A DNA stretch of 64,000 nt. Source: a virus. Where the stretch lies: the IMG/VR virus record IMGVR_UViG_3300020608_000013, positions 124,001 to 188,000 of that record. One strand, 5' to 3'. The notes beneath the pieces were generated by a model. It saw only the letters and a list, made by a program, of their open reading frames with translations, was not told the DNA's origin and did no database searches. The translations under genes and the position numbers were made by a program. Within the stretch, counting starts at the first letter, position 1; the number at the start of each line of letters is the position of its first letter. Shown here piece after piece: positions 63,347-64,000 of this stretch.

Positions 63347-64000
63347 TTAGTCCTCAATCACTTCTAAGACCACACCTTTACTAGCAAGACGTTTAATCTC
63401 TGTTGGTAATGGTACACTTTGACCTTTAAGTGTAAGATGTCTCAACGTTGTTAGGTTATGTAATAATTCAGGGTGTGGTATATTCCCTTGAATTGTTAAG
63501 TGAAATACCTTTGTCTTGGCGATTTCGTTAATCAAGAAAGGCCAGCCTCCTTCGTAATCGTTGATTACGACCTCTTCCAGGTTTTTATGACGTAGTAAAA
63601 TCGACCGAACGCCAATGCCAGGACCTTTCTTTATAATAAACTTCGTTACAAAGCGATCCTCATCATCGCCTAAACCTGTCTTGGGTGAGAAGAACTCTAC
63701 CCACACACCTCTCTCACGTAACGTTGGGATTACGTCATCAATGCGACCGTCAAAGACGACCGAATTAGAGACAATGCCAACAAACCCTAATTTCTTTAGA
63801 TCGCAAAGTTTGTCAATACTACGGATCGTTGCGTTCTCTAGCAGTAATTCAGCTACACTACTATCGTTACATAAGTGACGTAAGTCAAAAGTGTCGTTTC
63901 GCAAATGTAATGATCGTACATATCGGTCATTTACTTTTTTGAGCACGCTATCATTACCGATAGTGGTTGCTTTACTCAGTAGCTCAACTCTGTCAAGCTT
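63347..64000 (-). CDS. Leucine-rich-repeat-like protein (partial, open at the window edge)
   Basis: A GTG at 63946 is a possible start, but the same frame is open for 18 more codons to the window edge without a stop and no good ribosome-binding site precedes the GTG, so the gene probably begins outside. LRR-like strands include VRSLHLRNDT, VAELLLENATI, LKKLGFVGIV, LEEVVINDY and LRHLTLKGQ. Confidence 0.66.
   Translation of the reverse strand, partial: KLDRVELLSKATTIGNDSVLKKVNDRYVRSLHLRNDTFDLRHLCNDSSVAELLLENATIRSIDKLCDLKKLGFVGIVSNSVVFDGRIDDVIPTLRERGVWVEFFSPKTGLGDDEDRFVTKFIIKKGPGIGVRSILLRHKNLEEVVINDYEGGWPFLINEIAKTKVFHLTIQGNIPHPELLHNLTTLRHLTLKGQSVPLPTEIKRLASKGVVLEVIED

Overview
The window looks like part of the genome of a giant (jumbo) tailed phage related to phiKZ, probably infecting a Gram-negative bacterium. 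At the left edge lie two genes of a split multisubunit RNA polymerase: a beta-like subunit running off the edge, and a beta'-like subunit carrying the catalytic DxDGD motif. They sit near a 2563-residue virion protein with a lytic transglycosylase domain. In phiKZ the virion polymerase subunits (gp178, gp180) also neighbour the giant peptidoglycan-degrading structural protein gp181. This neighbourhood plus the polymerase motif is the main basis for the assignment. The host cannot be told from the sequence. No tRNA, rRNA, CRISPR array or insertion sequence was seen.

Layout. (1) 1-7343, minus strand: polymerase subunits, three unknown genes and two leucine-rich-repeat (LRR) genes. (2) 7424-20094, mostly plus strand: the giant hydrolase, a 687-residue presumed virion protein and small unknown genes. 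(3) 20282-28894: a RecA-fold ATPase, a DUF488 gene interrupted by an amber codon, a permuted NlpC/P60 enzyme, and a run of very small genes including three of 39-53 residues. (4) 29131-34918: tail-fibre type genes, a structural-type protein and a dihydrofolate reductase. (5) 34973-64000: about 35 tightly packed minus-strand genes, nearly all unrecognised. They form several paralogous sets with further LRR proteins, a SLOG-domain protein, a DarG-like macro-domain protein and an exported basic protein.

Expression signals. Eight intergenic sites on the minus strand share a TATATTATA core (one with a changed last base) preceded by YR. This resembles the early promoter element of phiKZ-like virion polymerases. 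At several sites a hairpin starts 0-7 nt downstream, so the mRNA would begin with a stem-loop. Most gene blocks end in long perfect inverted repeats; in many of these the U-tract lies 8-20 nt beyond the stem instead of next to it.

Interpretation. The virion polymerase would enter with the DNA and read the TATATTATA-driven early genes of region 5 (inference). Those genes are then candidates for host takeover and counter-defence. The strongest individual leads are the DarG-like macro protein, the SLOG fusion, the amber-interrupted DUF488 gene, and the decayed KilA-N gene lodged between two paralogs.
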